Shown here piece by piece: positions 10,838-23,473 of a stretch of 64,000 bases of DNA. The translations under genes and the position numbers were made by a program. Position 1 is the stretch's first letter. Each line of letters opens with the position of its first letter. Origin of the DNA: Coffea arabica (Eukaryota; Streptophyta; Magnoliopsida; Gentianales; Rubiaceae); contig NC_092320.1 in assembly GCF_036785885.1 (NCBI RefSeq), positions 22,941,557 to 23,005,556 on the forward strand. The letters are read 5' to 3'. The notes under the pieces were generated by a model. It had not been told where the DNA came from. It worked only from the letters and a program-made list of their open reading frames with translations, and ran no database searches.

Positions 10838-12092
10838 GATTTTCTCCAACCAAAACTCATATTTGCTAAACTTAACATATAATTATTGCTCTCTCAAAAT
10901 CTGCAATACAATTCTCAAATGCTGCTTATGTTCCTCCCGGATTTTAGAATAAACAAGGATATCGTTAATAAACACAACTACAAATCGATCCAAGTAGGGT
11001 TTAAAAACTCGATGCATCAAATCCATAAATATTGCAGGAGCATTGGTTAATTCAAAGGGTATTACTGCAAATTCAAAATACCCATATCTAGAGTTGAATG
11101 CAATTTTTGATACATTCTCCTTCCTAATTCACAATTGATAATACCCTTGTCGGAGGTCTAACTTTGAAAACACCACTGCTCCTTGCAATTGGTCAAACAA
11201 TTCATCAATATGTGATAAAGGGTATTTATTCCTAATTGTCACATCATTTAGTCTATACACAGTCTTAAAATTTCGTTTTTCTTTTTAACAAAGAGTACCG
11301 GAGTGCCCCATGGAGATCCACTTTCTCGAATAAACCCTTGTTCCAATAAATCTTACAGCTGTAGCTTCAATTCTTTAAGTTTAGCGGGTGCCATCCGATA
11401 TGAAGTTTTAAAAATAGGTGCTATCCCGGGTAATGAATCGATCTTAAATTCTATCTCTTTCTTCGGAGGTAAGGTCACTAATTCATCAAGGAACACATCC
11501 AGAAACTCCTTTACTACTGGTACATTTTCTACTTTCAACTTATCTGTGGGAGTATTTATTAGAAAAGTTAGGTAATCCAGCGCCCCTTTACTCAACAATT
11601 TTCTAGTCCGAATAATCGAAATAAGTGCAGATGAGGCTAATCGACACTTCACATTTAGCCTTAAGGTTGCCTCCCCAGGTATGCGAAATTCTACTACTTT
11701 CCTTTTGCAATCCAGTTGAGTATCATATTGAGCTAACCAATCCATATCTAAGATGACATCATACTCCTTAATGGCTAAACTTATTAGATCCCTCAATAAT
11801 TTTTGCTTTCCAACTCAAATTTCACAGTTCCTATAAATCATACTAGTGATCAAACGTTGGTCACCCGTAGGCGTCTAACTTCCAAATCATATGATAATCT
11901 AACAGGTTTCACATCAATTCCACACATAAAACTAGGGTTGCCAAAGGAATGTGTAGCACCAGAATCTATTAAAATCTTAATTAAACGGTGGAATATAGGG
12001 ATCATACCTTCTATAACCTCAGATGAGCCAGGAACTTGATGTTGCTCTATTACATACACCCGAGCTGGCACTTTCAGTCTATTCCCTTCCAT
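10838..12092 (-). pseudogene. gypsy-1 protease and RT N-terminal region
   Basis: Protease: the minus frame 12092-11850 carries LIDSGATHSF with the catalytic DSG and then GIDVKPVRLSYD. Next frame (11796-11353): YDVILDMDWLAQYD, then the spacer to RT (FLDVFLDELVTLPPKKEIEFKID, PIFKTSYRMAPAKLKELKLQL). Downstream to 10838 the RT continues through stops and frameshifts ([17 protein letters not shown], [17 protein letters not shown], [18 protein letters not shown]) to KFSKYEFWLEK at the solo LTR B junction. The order is that of a chromovirus pol. At least three frame breaks make it non-functional. Confidence 0.87.
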
Positions 12093-12099
12093 CTTTGTC

Positions 12100-13096
12100 T
12101 ACCCAGGGTTTGTCTTATTTGACTGCTGAGTCCCACTCCCTTCTAGAGGTGGAATTGGATAATTGGTAATATGATATTCGGTACTTCCACAACGCAAGTA
12201 TTTTCATCCCTTCCTCCAACAACTTTTCTCTGTATGATTTGGCGTCCCACAGTATCCACAGGAGACATGGGGAGCTGATGCCGAGCCTCCTTGTGAGGCA
12301 CCTCTTTGTTGCCCTCTCCCCCCTTGGTCTCCTCTGAACGGGGCTACTCTTGGAGTCTCTAGAAGTCTTATTCCACCTGTCTCTCTTCCAAATTTAGGAG
12401 GTACATTCTTATCGGCTTGCCTAAAGTCACTACTAGGCGCAGCCCGTTTCTTTATTTGAAAAGTTCTAACTTGTAACCTCGCACTTTCAACCCGCTGGAT
12501 TTTCTCCATAGCTTCAAAAAATGTATTGATTTGGGTTACTACTAAATCCTTTTGAATCTCAACATTTAGCCCTTGTACGAAACACCTTATTCGCCTTTGC
12601 TCTGTTACTACTAATTCAAGGGCAAATTTAGATAGTCGGGTGAATTGAGTTTCATACTCAATAATAATTTGGGTGTCTTGATGGAGTTTAATAAATTCAT
12701 CCTCCCTTTTTTCCTGAATTAGAGACGGAAAGTATTTCACATTAAATTTTCTCATGAAATTTATCTAAGTCCTTGGGGTCTGCTCTCTTTTCCACTTAGT
12801 TCGTATCAGGTTCCATCAAGAATGGACTTCTTCTTCTAACTGGAAAACAGCAAAGGTCACCTATCTATTCTCAGTATAATGCAATGCTGTAAAAATATCA
12901 ATCATTTTTTTCAGCCACGGCTCGGCCACATCAAGGTCAGGTCCTCCAAGAAATTTTGGTGGAGAGAATTTTTGAAATTGTTCTAGCACTCTATCTTCTC
13001 CTTCCACATGATTCCTGGGATTTCTAAGTTAGTTAACATGGTTTTGGCCCTGACGGTCTACTACTTGGGCTAAAAAATCTGTCATACGATGGGATT
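12100..13096 (-). pseudogene. gypsy-1 gag, main part
   Basis: The longest open piece is 12755-12204: a retrotransposon gag domain (KYFPSLIQEKREDEFIKLHQ, YETQFTRLSKFALELVVTEQ, RIRCFVQGLNVEIQKDLVV) followed by a Gly/Arg/Gln-rich linker and a zinc knuckle CGYCGTPNHTEKSC. Upstream to 13096 the same protein continues through stops (VLEQFQKFSPPKFLGGPD, AEPWLKKMIDIFTALHYTENR, FAVFQLEEE). It binds and packages element RNA in intact relatives. The N-terminal part is displaced beyond solo LTR C. Confidence 0.88.
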
Positions 13097-15845
13097 TGTG
13101 AGAACCCGTAAATTTCTTTATTTCTAGGCATTATTTTATTTATTTGCACGCCTTTTATGCATTTTTTTATTAGAAAAAAATTTCTAAATAATTTTTACAA
13201 GTAAATATAGTTTTTAGATGATTTTTCTAGTATCGGGTAGTTTTTGAGAAATTAAGAGCGTATACTGGACGTGGGACCCGCTAGTGCGGAAAGTTCGGAA
13301 AATTCGGCCAGTTAGGTTAAGTTTTGGATATTGGGTTTATTTTATCAGGTGTTAAGAGATAATTAGAGATTCCCAAATGGGTTGGTGTGAGAGGAACAAA
13401 GAGATTGCCATGCATTTAATGAAAATGACAAGTGTCACTTAGAGATTAATTCTTGCTTTTTGACCACTATTCACCCTTTTACCATTTTACCAAATAAATA
13501 AAAAATTGACCAAAAATTTCTTCATTTCCAAGTTTCATGTGGCCGGCCATCTTCAAGGAAAAATAAAGGAAAACCTCTCCAAATTTCTAGCTCCAATCTT
13601 GTTCAATCTTCAATTCCAACCGTTTAATCTTGTATTTGCTCCATAAAAACCCTTAAGTGAATGGTTGTGAGGTGATTAGTGAAGGGGTTTGGAGGATTAA
13701 GGTGCTAATTTGCTCCTTTTCTTGGGTTGTTAAGGTGAGTAACTAAGGGACCTTTCTTTCTTCTCAATAATGCTTAATTATGGACTTATGTGAGATGAAG
13801 TGATGGATTTAGGTGTTGTTTCATGATTTTGGTTGATATTGGTGAAGTTTTATATTTATTCATGATTTTTCTGTTTTAATATGATTATGATGGTATAGCC
13901 ATGGATGATGGTTGGAAATGATCTAAAATGAAGCTAGAGGGTGTAAGTTGTGGCTATTTGCGGAAAATTTTCGCATTGAAAGGAAATTTCGGAAGTTAGG
14001 GTTTCAATTAACCTCATTTTACCCGGTACTGTTCCTCCTAGTCAGAGGCTGAATTAGCCTTGGATTAAAACATAAAAGTTGTAGAGGATGGTATTTTATA
14101 GTTGCCTGCAAAATTTCAGGCCAATCTGAGCAGCGTAGCCAGTGAAAAGACTGAAATACCCCTGCTGCCCTGTTTCTGTCCAAAACTGAAAATCAGCTTT
14201 GGTAATTGGTTAATTTGATTGGGAATACGATTGATTTGGTTGTTGATGTCTTCTTAAGAAATATAGCTTGGTATCTTAGCTTTCGAATGGCTTTGGAATC
14301 ACTTGAATTTGACCTTGGTAGCTTGAATTATGGGTATTTAACCAGAATGCGGTTTGTTAACCTGTTTTTGCGGTTCTAGTGTAGTACATTGAACTTTTGA
14401 CCTAGTTGCACTACAAACTGGACTGAGTGGCCTTCTTTAACAGTGTAGTCCTTTATTTTAGCTTCGAAACGATGTATATTTTACATCCATCCGATAATCG
14501 TAGTGCTAGTGGTGCCAAAACCGCTAAACGATGTCAAAACTATTTTTAGGTCTTAGAGCTTAACTTTCATTTCCGGACTTTCCCTAGCTTACTTTAGTAC
14601 TTATATGTTCTAATGAAGTCTTATTTTTGGTAGTATGTGGAATTGATCTATGACTTGTAATCAAGTCTTATTGTGCTTATTTGAATATTTTAGGACGTGA
14701 CGGTGATTAAAGACGCTCTTTGGGCGGAAGTTTATGAAATTTCACTTGCTTGCTTGGTGAGTATACTACTCACTTGATCGTTACTATGTGGCTTTGTTAT
14801 ACTTGAAATCGATGATTTGATGGCTTAATTGCATTGTTGACCTTGATTGAGGTAAGGGTGTACTTGATCACTCTCACCATTTTATCTTATATGACTGTTT
14901 ACTGTATAATTGAGTGATACATGCAAATCCTGGATTTGGTGTCGTTTGGACGAGTATCCAATGGCCATTACTATTACTACTGAACTCAACCCCATTGGTA
15001 GTCGATTGAATCGAACCGGCGAGGGCTTGATCATGAAAGTTGACGAGCCATGGGAACTGTTACAAGGAATCATTGAGTATGAGACTCTTGGTTCCGGTAT
15101 ACTCGAGTATTACCAAATTTATACTGTATGGAGTTCGGGCCCGGTAGGGGTATGTTGGGTGGAAGGAATGGAAGTAAAGTGGGGCCTACGGTTGGTTACC
15201 TGGTAAACATTGACGGAGGGTCAATGAAGTCCGATCAAGTATACAAGCGAGGAAAGGGGCTCTTGCGAGTCGTCTGTATTCTTTTACCCATTCTATTGAT
15301 GTGTACTCTTGGCTTACTTTTATTAAATGAATTGGAATGAAATGCTCTCTACTTATATGAACTTCGTTGCCTGAGTGGTGGTATCTCACTGGGCGTAAGC
15401 TCACTCTATTCCTTTTGTTTTCCTTACAGGAATTTGAATACGTTTGGGAAGGCTATAAATGTTGGTTGCTGAGTTGAGCTTATGTGAATGTATTTTGAAT
15501 AGCTCCCTTTTGGGCAAAACCCTAAATGTATTTTGATCTAATTATCTCCCTTTTGTTTTGTAAATTTACAAACGTATGTGTATAACACTGTTTAACCCTG
15601 TTTGTGGGTCCTATTTAGTTTGGGAATGCTTTTCCGAGTTATATGACATGGCACTCACTATACACCGACGTGAGCCTACTTTAGTACTTTAGTACTTATA
15701 CTTGCAATTTCGGCCTGTGTGAGCGCGTTTTATTTTCCCGAAACGTTTTAGATCGTGTTTGCCTACACCGTTAGTCCTGGCGAGAGCTGAGCAGGCAGTC
15801 CGCTAACCTCTTTGGTTCGCCTTAGGGGAAGGTGGGGTTGTCACA
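13097..15845 (+). repeat. solo LTR C (2.75 kb)
   Basis: Has TGTGA...TCACA ends: opens TGTGAGAACC at 13097, closes GGGTTGTCACA at 15845. Flanks GGATT (13092-13096) and GGATC (15846-15850) match at four of five bases, and gypsy-1 gag reads across the site. It is the clearest copy for the splice-like layout: donor AAG|GTGAGT at 13735, acceptor ATTTTAG ending 14693, 63-nt cassette 14694-14756, donor GTGAGT at 14757, acceptor CCTTACAG ending 15429. HP1 is at 14851-14878, palindrome 15095-15114, terminal block from 15776. A TGACA-AG-TGTCA inverted repeat is at about 13427. Confidence 0.92.
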
Positions 15846-16378
15846 GGATCGTTGTGGCTACCTGTGCATTGGGATCGACCACTAGCTCGCGATTCTATTT
15901 GGCCACTGGTTCGCGATAACCCCCTTCATTCAAGGGTTGTCTGGGTCCACGCCCACGATCTTGTCTACTACGTCTACCCTCCATTGATTTTTTAACAAGT
16001 TGAGGGTCGAAATATAGATGCAAAATTAAAATTTCATAGATACATGAGTAAAACGTAAAAATATTAACAAGCCAAAAGTCAAGTATATTTAACACAACCC
16101 TTTCATACATATCACTAAGTAAAAGTCAAGTACAAGCAAAAAAATCCCATTTGGAAAATAGCGGGATCATAACAAAAGTATAGTGAACAAAAACTATGCC
16201 AAAAGTATACAAACATCCAACTAGGAGCTTTTCTAACTACCCCTCACATAGGGTCAAAACATGACTTATATGAGCTCTAACCTAGATCCCAACAGAGCTA
16301 GCAAATGTTTCATTTCTAGAGCCATGGCCTACGTTAGCCAAATTTGCATCCACTATCTCTCCAAGTAGAGCTCTACAT
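15846..16378 (-). pseudogene. gypsy-1 gag N-terminus and leader
   Basis: Gag is taken to start at the minus ATG 15984-15982: MEGRRSRQDRGRGPRQP, basic and Pro-rich, with an in-frame TAG after EPVAK at about 15898. Upstream, 15985-16378 is leader; its distal part (CRALLGEIVDANLA-like) continues directly into the leader beyond element X once X and one TACAT copy are removed. This shows the two halves of gypsy-1 were once contiguous. Confidence 0.75.
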
Positions 16379-19272
16379 TATGAGACCCCAAAATTTTACT
16401 TGTCTTTATAGCTTTTATTTGAACTTACTTGTCTGAAATTGTTGGTTGCTTTTATGGTTGAATCATGATTTTTCTCTTATTGTATTATTTAACTTGGTGC
16501 ATGTTTAATTTGGTGCATGTTAAGTTTCATAGTGCATTACACTAGTGTGATCGATTTGTGAGGTGTGTGCAATCAATTTGGTAGAATGGAAGGAAATTTG
16601 TGTACAAGAGATTATGTGACAAGAGGTATTAAGAGTTACTTAGAGGAGCACAAGATATATTAGTGATTGGAGACAAATAAAGAGACGAAAAGATAGACAA
16701 TACATCTTTCTTTGCCATTTGTCAACTAGCCTACCAAGTTTGACCAAGACCCTTGATCAAGACTAAGTTTTCTTCTTATCCAACTTGAGCTCTTATCATT
16801 TCACTATTTCTTCTTCTTGTTCCTTGGTTTTGGATGAATTTGGAGAGAAGAAAAGAGGGAGAAAACCACAAAAAAAATCCGGCCTTGATTTCTTGCTTGA
16901 ATCATGAAGAATCCAACAAAAAATCCTAATCCACTCCAATCAATCTTGAGGTAAGCTTGCAGGGAAGCTTTTGGTGAACTTTTGGAAAAAGAAAATCTTG
17001 CATCCCTCTTGATTTGCTTGTCATCTTTGGGATTGGAGGTCAAGAGGTAAACTTTGTTAGAAAACCTAACATTCTCGATATTTATATGATGATTTGTTAG
17101 TTTTACTTGAGGAACTACTAGGTTTTCTTGATATATGATGATTTCCTAAGTTTACTTGATGAACTACTAGGTTTTTAGTTTACTTGATGTATGCTCCTTT
17201 AGGGTGAAAAAGACATGACTTTTATGGAAGATTTCATGATTTTGCTTACAAGCTTGCCATTTTCAACTTTGAAATATATTGACAAGTTTGATATGAATAT
17301 TTCAATGCTTTGGTTTGAAATTCCCGTTTTGAGATGAAAAAATTTCAGTTTTGGTGTAAGTGACTTAGGGCTTGTTATATATGTTCAAAGTTGATAGTTT
17401 TGTGGCCTTGATTGAGGTTCATTTACTATGAAACTAAGATTTGAATTGCATGATTAACTTGAAAAGATATGAAGACATATTGCTGGATTTTCTCCTTGTT
17501 GGTCAAGTAAGGGTTAAGGTGTGGATTTAGTGTTGTTTTCCTCTTGCATATGATTTTATTCAAAACACTTGTTACAATCTATTTCTTTGCACGTGTGTTA
17601 GTTTTGAACCAAAACAAAGAGGTTTAAGAAGGGAAAACCCTAATTTTTCAAACTAATTGCTTGCTAGAAAAATTTTGCAGGAAGTCCTACGCAGCTTTGG
17701 AAAATTAGCTATAATTTCGTATAGGAAAGTTAAAATTGAGTTCTGTTTATTGTGTTTGAAACTAGACTAATAGGGCTTTCAACAATATAAAATTCAAGAT
17801 TTGGTTAAAGTCCTGTAATACCAACAAGTCTGCAAAATTTCTTGAAAACCCTAACTATTCAGTTTTTGCACATGAGATAGTAGTGAGTTTGAATTGGAAT
17901 TTGACTAACCTATAAGATGAATTTCATGAAGATGTCTTCTAAAGCCTATTCGTGCTTCAAATCTATTTTCTAATGGTGTAAGTTTTGTGATTTTTTGACC
18001 TACGGAACTCAAGTTATGCTTTTTCAAATAATGTCACCAAAGCTGAAAATTTTGTCAAATGAATTGAGTAGGACTTGAAAAACTTTGGAAAAACTTTTCC
18101 AGATTTTTAACCTCAATTTGGTGTAATTTTGGATGTTTAAATTGCTTTTCTCAATTTTAGAATACTTGTGTTGGATTTTATCTTAAAGTCTCGAGTTCAA
18201 AGTGAGAAGCATATGGAATATCTTGGAATACTAGACGTGTATGTTTTGGCTAGTTGAATCTACTAAATTTAAATCTATTGTGATTGTAAATTTTGCCTCA
18301 AGGTTTGGTAGTGATCAAAGTTATCATCCAGAGAGTTGACGTTTAATCTACTAATATCGATGAGTGTTCCTTGCATGTTGTGTTTCAAATGACCATGTGG
18401 AATGTTGTAAATGTTTGTTTGAGTATTAAATGGTTTTCAATGATTGTTAAATGGATTTTCAATGGGCGAGTGTGTATTTTATCGCACTCAACTTAAGTAA
18501 ATGTGAATTTTCAATAATCAAATGATTGAATGTTACTTGTGCATGAATGTAAGCCTTTGACTAAACTGGGCCCTTGCCCTTCGTTGCTAGTCAAACTGAG
18601 CCAGAAGTGGACTCAATCGGGCAGCTGGTGACCCTGGAACAGTGTTTGGTATACTCGAGTATGACCATGAAATCTTGTGGAGAACTGACTAGTGAATGAA
18701 ATGCCTTAATGAATGAAATGATCACTGAAGGACTTTTATTTTGAAATATGTTTCCATATTTCAGAGGTATAAGGGAGAAATGGTCAGAGACTAAATGACT
18801 GAATAAATGAATCGCTCCAAGTGAGCACGTATCCTTCCAATGATTGAATGTTTATTTCTTGAATGACTGTTTATTATTGTGAAAAGTGTGCAAATTGTTA
18901 ATTGTAAAACTTTCATAATTTATCTACCTGATTGCTTGTTTGGGAAGCTCACTGGATTTTTAGCTCATTCCTTTAGTTTTTTTCCTTACAGGGGTGAAGG
19001 CCGGAGCAAGTAAGCATGAACAAGTGTGTATAATCTTCATGTACTTGTACTTTTGAAGATGAAATGTATTTGGGATCTTTGTTCATGAAATCTAATGTTT
19101 CACTTTTGGGTTGTAAATTAAGTTGAAATTCTAGGATGAATGGAACTTTTTATGTTAATCTAGAGGCGTGAAAGACTATTTCAAAAATGTTAGTGAATGA
19201 GTCCTAATGAGAGATGGGCAGGCGGTCCGCTGAACGCTTTGGCTTGTCTTAGGGAGAGGTGGGATCGTCACA
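16379..19272 (+). repeat. element X 5' LTR (LTR D)
   Basis: Starts TATGAGACCC (changed from TGTGAG) and ends GGATCGTCACA. Landmarks: donor-like GAG|GTAAAC at 17047, decayed acceptor CTCAAG at about 18302, decayed second donor (ATGAGT instead of GTGAGT, 18360), HP1 at 18465-18491 with one pair lost (CACTCA), palindrome 18646-18666, acceptor CCTTACAG ending 18991, hairpin-bearing terminal block from about 19198. GAATGA-rich tracts lie around 18685-18870. No ORF of note. Confidence 0.93.
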
Positions 19273-19274
19273 GG

Positions 19275-19286
19275 TGGTATCAGAGT
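19275..19286 (+). other. element X primer binding site
   Basis: TGGTATCAGAGT starts two bases after the LTR end and differs from the tRNA-iMet consensus only at the last base. It fixes the orientation of element X as plus. Confidence 0.92.
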
Positions 19287-21202
19287 TCTTATTGAGTTCA
19301 TGCCTGGAGAGAGTTCTCGGACTGTGGGAATTGACCTGTAAGTGTAGAATGAATCTCTATTAATGAGGAAAATTAGATGTATATGTCGAGTAGGAATCTT
19401 AAATGTGGTTGATTTTTTCTTGGAACTGACTAGCTCGAATGGTAAATTATCCTATTTTTGGATTCTTGTACCCGAGTATTAAAGAATTGATACTTTTATG
19501 ATGAGTCGATATCACGAGTGAAATTGTGGTAAGCTTTAATGGCAAAGGTCAAGACGCGAACAATTCTAGTATTAGACTTGAGATTAAATCGATCGATGGG
19601 ATTGGATCGAGGAGTGACCTCCTAGACTATTAACTAGTTGGCTTGGGTTTTTGTAGATAGTAGCTAGATTGTTGTATGTGTTTGAGAAACTAGCATTGTA
19701 GACCTGTATCCCTTCTCCTATGACTGTGTGGACTTGTTAGGTGTTTATTTTGGAGTGGTTTAATTGCAACTACATATGTCTTTCTGCCCTTCTTGTGATA
19801 TTAGATACCCATAGTTTGGTTCTTGATGTAAAAGTATAGACTGAGCTTTGAATCCTATCCTTCTAAAATTGAGAGTTTTGAGACTCTTCTTAAGGAAAAG
19901 GGTCATAGAGGAAGACACTATGAGGGTAAGTGGCCACAGTATCTTTTGGGCATAGCTTTTGACAATGAGGGTAAAGTGGAGAGTGAGTTAGGGTGTGGCC
20001 CTTTTAAATCAAGCAGATTGGAGTAATTTCTATGCAAGAAGGGTAACCATTTCGTACCGTACCAAGAACAGGAATACATGTCATAGTATCTGGAGATCCC
20101 TACTTGCGTTAGATTTCTCGTTTAGCTAATTTTAGAAATAAAGATTAGTTGTTCATGGATGGCCTGGAATCGAATGAACTTACGAGATATATGGTTGTGT
20201 GATTAGTTACTCATTGGATATTTTAATTTGTTTGGCAAACTGTCATATGAGATTAAGCGAATTGGTGATATGACACATTGGGAAGATATATTTGAGGAAA
20301 TAAAAATTCTTCAGAAGGAAAGATAGGTCTAGAAGAAAGTGGGTGAACATTGGAAGGACGATGGAACCAAGAGTGATACCGAAAGGAAATGCACAGAGCA
20401 TAGTGAAGATGAACTTGCTATGAAGAATAGAGGAAGGAAAGAAAGAACAAGAACATTTTGTAGCTGTTAAGAATGGACACTGTGACACACCTCATACTGG
20501 AATGTGTGAGTTGAAAACTGGTGCAGATTTTACATGTGGTAAACTTGGACATCAAGTGAGAGACTGCCCAAAATAAATGAATTAAGCCATGGAAAATTTG
20601 CTATCCTAGTCAAAGTTAGCCCTTCATGATGTTTTATCTGGAAGAGTTGTATCTGTTGGACTACATGTAGTGAAAGTTTATGTAGTAAGTTAGATTTCAG
20701 TTATAAACCTAGAACTTGAAGTCTAATCTTTGCATTAGTAATATTAAATGTCTATGTTCAGTTGGTGTTAAATCCCTATTCATGAGTCAATTGCTGTAAT
20801 TTAGTTTCGGATTTAAACGAGGATTCTTTATTTGTGATTAGTAAGGAAGGAATTTTGATTACAGAGGGTGACACGTGGCTAGTAATTTAATTGTAAATAT
20901 AAGTGGAGATGTATATTGTGGATTCTTTGTCAATGTATAGAGTATGATTTCAAGATCTAACAAGAGCAGTTAAGTTTCATAGTTACGGTATCAAGTTCTA
21001 AATTTATAGCATCTTGCACCTTTTGACACCCTCATTGACCTTCCTTAATATGTTAGTTTAGCTATTACGTCCGTAAGATTTTTTACTAGGCAAGTTTGTG
21101 ATAGCACCATGAGTAAGGTGAAGCTACTTGGAAATCAGAGAAAATCCTATAGAATCGAGTTTTTGCCAGTTAAGGTTAGAATTTCGAAAACGAAATTCAT
21201 TT

Positions 21203-21215
21203 AAAGTGGAGAGAA
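21203..21215 (+). other. element X polypurine tract
   Basis: AAAGTGGAGAGAA lies directly before the 3' LTR start TGTGAGGCCC. It is the expected primer for plus-strand DNA synthesis. Confidence 0.85.
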
Positions 21216-23473
21216 TGTGAGGCCCGGAAATTTTACTTGTCTTTATAGCTCTTATTTGAACTTACTTGCCTTAAATTCTTGGTTGATTTTATGGTTGTAT
21301 CATGATTTTTCTCTTATTGTATTATTTAACTTGATGCATGTTTAATATGGTGCATGTTAAGTTTCAGAGTGCATTACACTCATGTGACCGATTTATGAGG
21401 TGTGTGCAATAAATTTGGTATATTAGAAGGAATTTTGTGTACAAGGGATTATGTGACAAGAGGTGTTAAGAGTAAAATTAGAGGAGCATCAAATATGTTA
21501 CTGATTGGAGACAAATAGAGAGATAAAAAGATAGACAATACATCTTTCCTTGCCATTTGTCAACTAGCCTATCAAGTTTGACCAAGACCCTTGACCAACA
21601 CCAAGTTTTCTTTATATCCAACTTGAGCACTTATTATTTCACTATTTCTTCTTCTTGTTCCTTGGCCTTGGACGAATTTGAAGAGGAGAAAAGAGGGAAA
21701 AAACCACACAAAAAAATCCAGCCTTGATTTCTTGCTTGAATCATGAAGAATCCAACAAAAAATCCTAGTCCACTCTGATCAATCTTGAGGTAAACTTGGA
21801 GGGAGGCTTTTGGTGAACTTTTGGAAGAAGAAAATCTTGCATCCCTCTGGATTTGCTTGTCATCTTTGGGGTTGGAGGTCAAGAGGTAAACTTTGCTAGA
21901 AAACCTAACTTTCTCAATGTTTATATGATGATTTACTAGTTTTATTTGAGGAACTACTAGGTTGTCTTGATATATGATAATTTCCTAAGTTTACTTGATG
22001 AACTACTAGATGTTACTACTAGGTTTTTAGTTTACTTGATGTATGTTGCTTTAGGGTGAAAAAGACATGACTTTTATGGAAGATTTAATGGTTTTGCTTA
22101 CTCGCTTGCAATTTTCAACTTTGAAATATATTGGACAGCTTTGATATGAATATTTTCATGCTTTGGTTTGAAATTCCAGTTTTGAGATGAAAAAATTTCA
22201 GTTTTGGTGTAAGTGATTTGGAGCTTGTTATATATGTACAAAGTTGATAGTTTTGTGGCCTTGATTGAGGTTCATTTACTATGAAACTAAGATTAGAATT
22301 GGATAATTAACTTGAAAAGATATGGAGATATATTGCTGGATTTTCTCCCTGTTGGTCAAATAAGGGTTAAGGTGTGGATTTAGAGTATTTTATTTTCCTC
22401 TTGCATATGATTTTATTCAAAACACTTGTTACAATCTATTTTTTTGCATGTGTCTTATTCTTGAGTTAAAACAAAGAGGTTTAGGAAGGGAAAAACCTAA
22501 TTTTCCAAACTAATTGCTTGCTGGAAAATTTTCAAATGAAGCCCTGCGGAGTTTTGGAAAATTGGCTATAACTTTGTATAGGAAAGTCAGAATTGAATTC
22601 CGTTTGTTGCGTTTGAAACTAGACTTAGGGTACGTTTGGTTCTACAGAATTAGAATTGAATTAGAATTGAAATTCTATAGAATTGGAATTCTATGAATTG
22701 GAATTCCAAGTTATTTCAATTCTTTCGTTTGGGAAATCCATAGAATTGATACGGAATTTATTTGAAATTCCAAATTCTTTGTTTGTATGGGAGAAGAATT
22801 CATTAGGAATTAGAATTGTTTTCATGAAACATTTGCTTACATAAAATTTTTCTTTTTTTTTCTTTTCTATATAATAATTTCTTTTTTTTCTTACATTTAG
22901 CTAATTTTTACTAAAGATTTAAAAGAAAGAACCAATTTGTGCCTTTAATAATTTATTTTTTCCCACTCTCATATCAATTTCTATGGTGAACATTTCCAGA
23001 CTTAGGTTGTGCTAAGCACAGCATTAACGAGACGTGTCATATTGACTGCCTTCTTTTGTTCAAGTATGATATACAGCACAAATGGTTTGTTAAAGCAGAG
23101 GCTCTCTTTTCATTTTCCCCATAAATCTTTGACAAGCAATAGGACGAAACAAAAAATTTGTAAGGTACGTGCCAACAGGCAATGTTGAATAGGCAACCAC
23201 ACAAACGTCTGAAATGAAGCGGGAGGCATTCCAAAGTTAAAGAGGGACCAAGAGAGCAGAACGTAGCTAGTGTTTGAGAATAAAGAGAATGGTTTGTTAA
23301 AGCAGAGGCTCATGCATCCATCCACATCCAAATCCCAACCACGCCAATGGGATATATATATATAAGCTGAATCTGAAAACAGCACAAGGATATCCAACTT
23401 TTGCACAGTGAAAGACTGCAATTAACTGTAAAATACATAGGAAAAAGTGAAAGCTTTCCTCCATGTCCTTTGT

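Larger units (their letters stand above)
19273..21215 (+). pseudogene. element X internal region with gag zinc-knuckle remnant
   Basis: No long reading frame. At about 20480-20575 a gag C-terminal motif survives: CDTPHTGMCELKTGADF followed by a knuckle TCGKLGHQVRDC. Upstream (20210-20350) are fragments resembling gag. At about 21170-21205 sits the conserved 3' end of many plant chromovirus elements (GAATTTCG..AACGAAATTC), supporting a Tekay/Del-like origin. Protease, RT, RNase H and integrase are missing: the interval is far too short for pol. Read as a deleted derivative carried by its LTRs. Confidence 0.8.
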
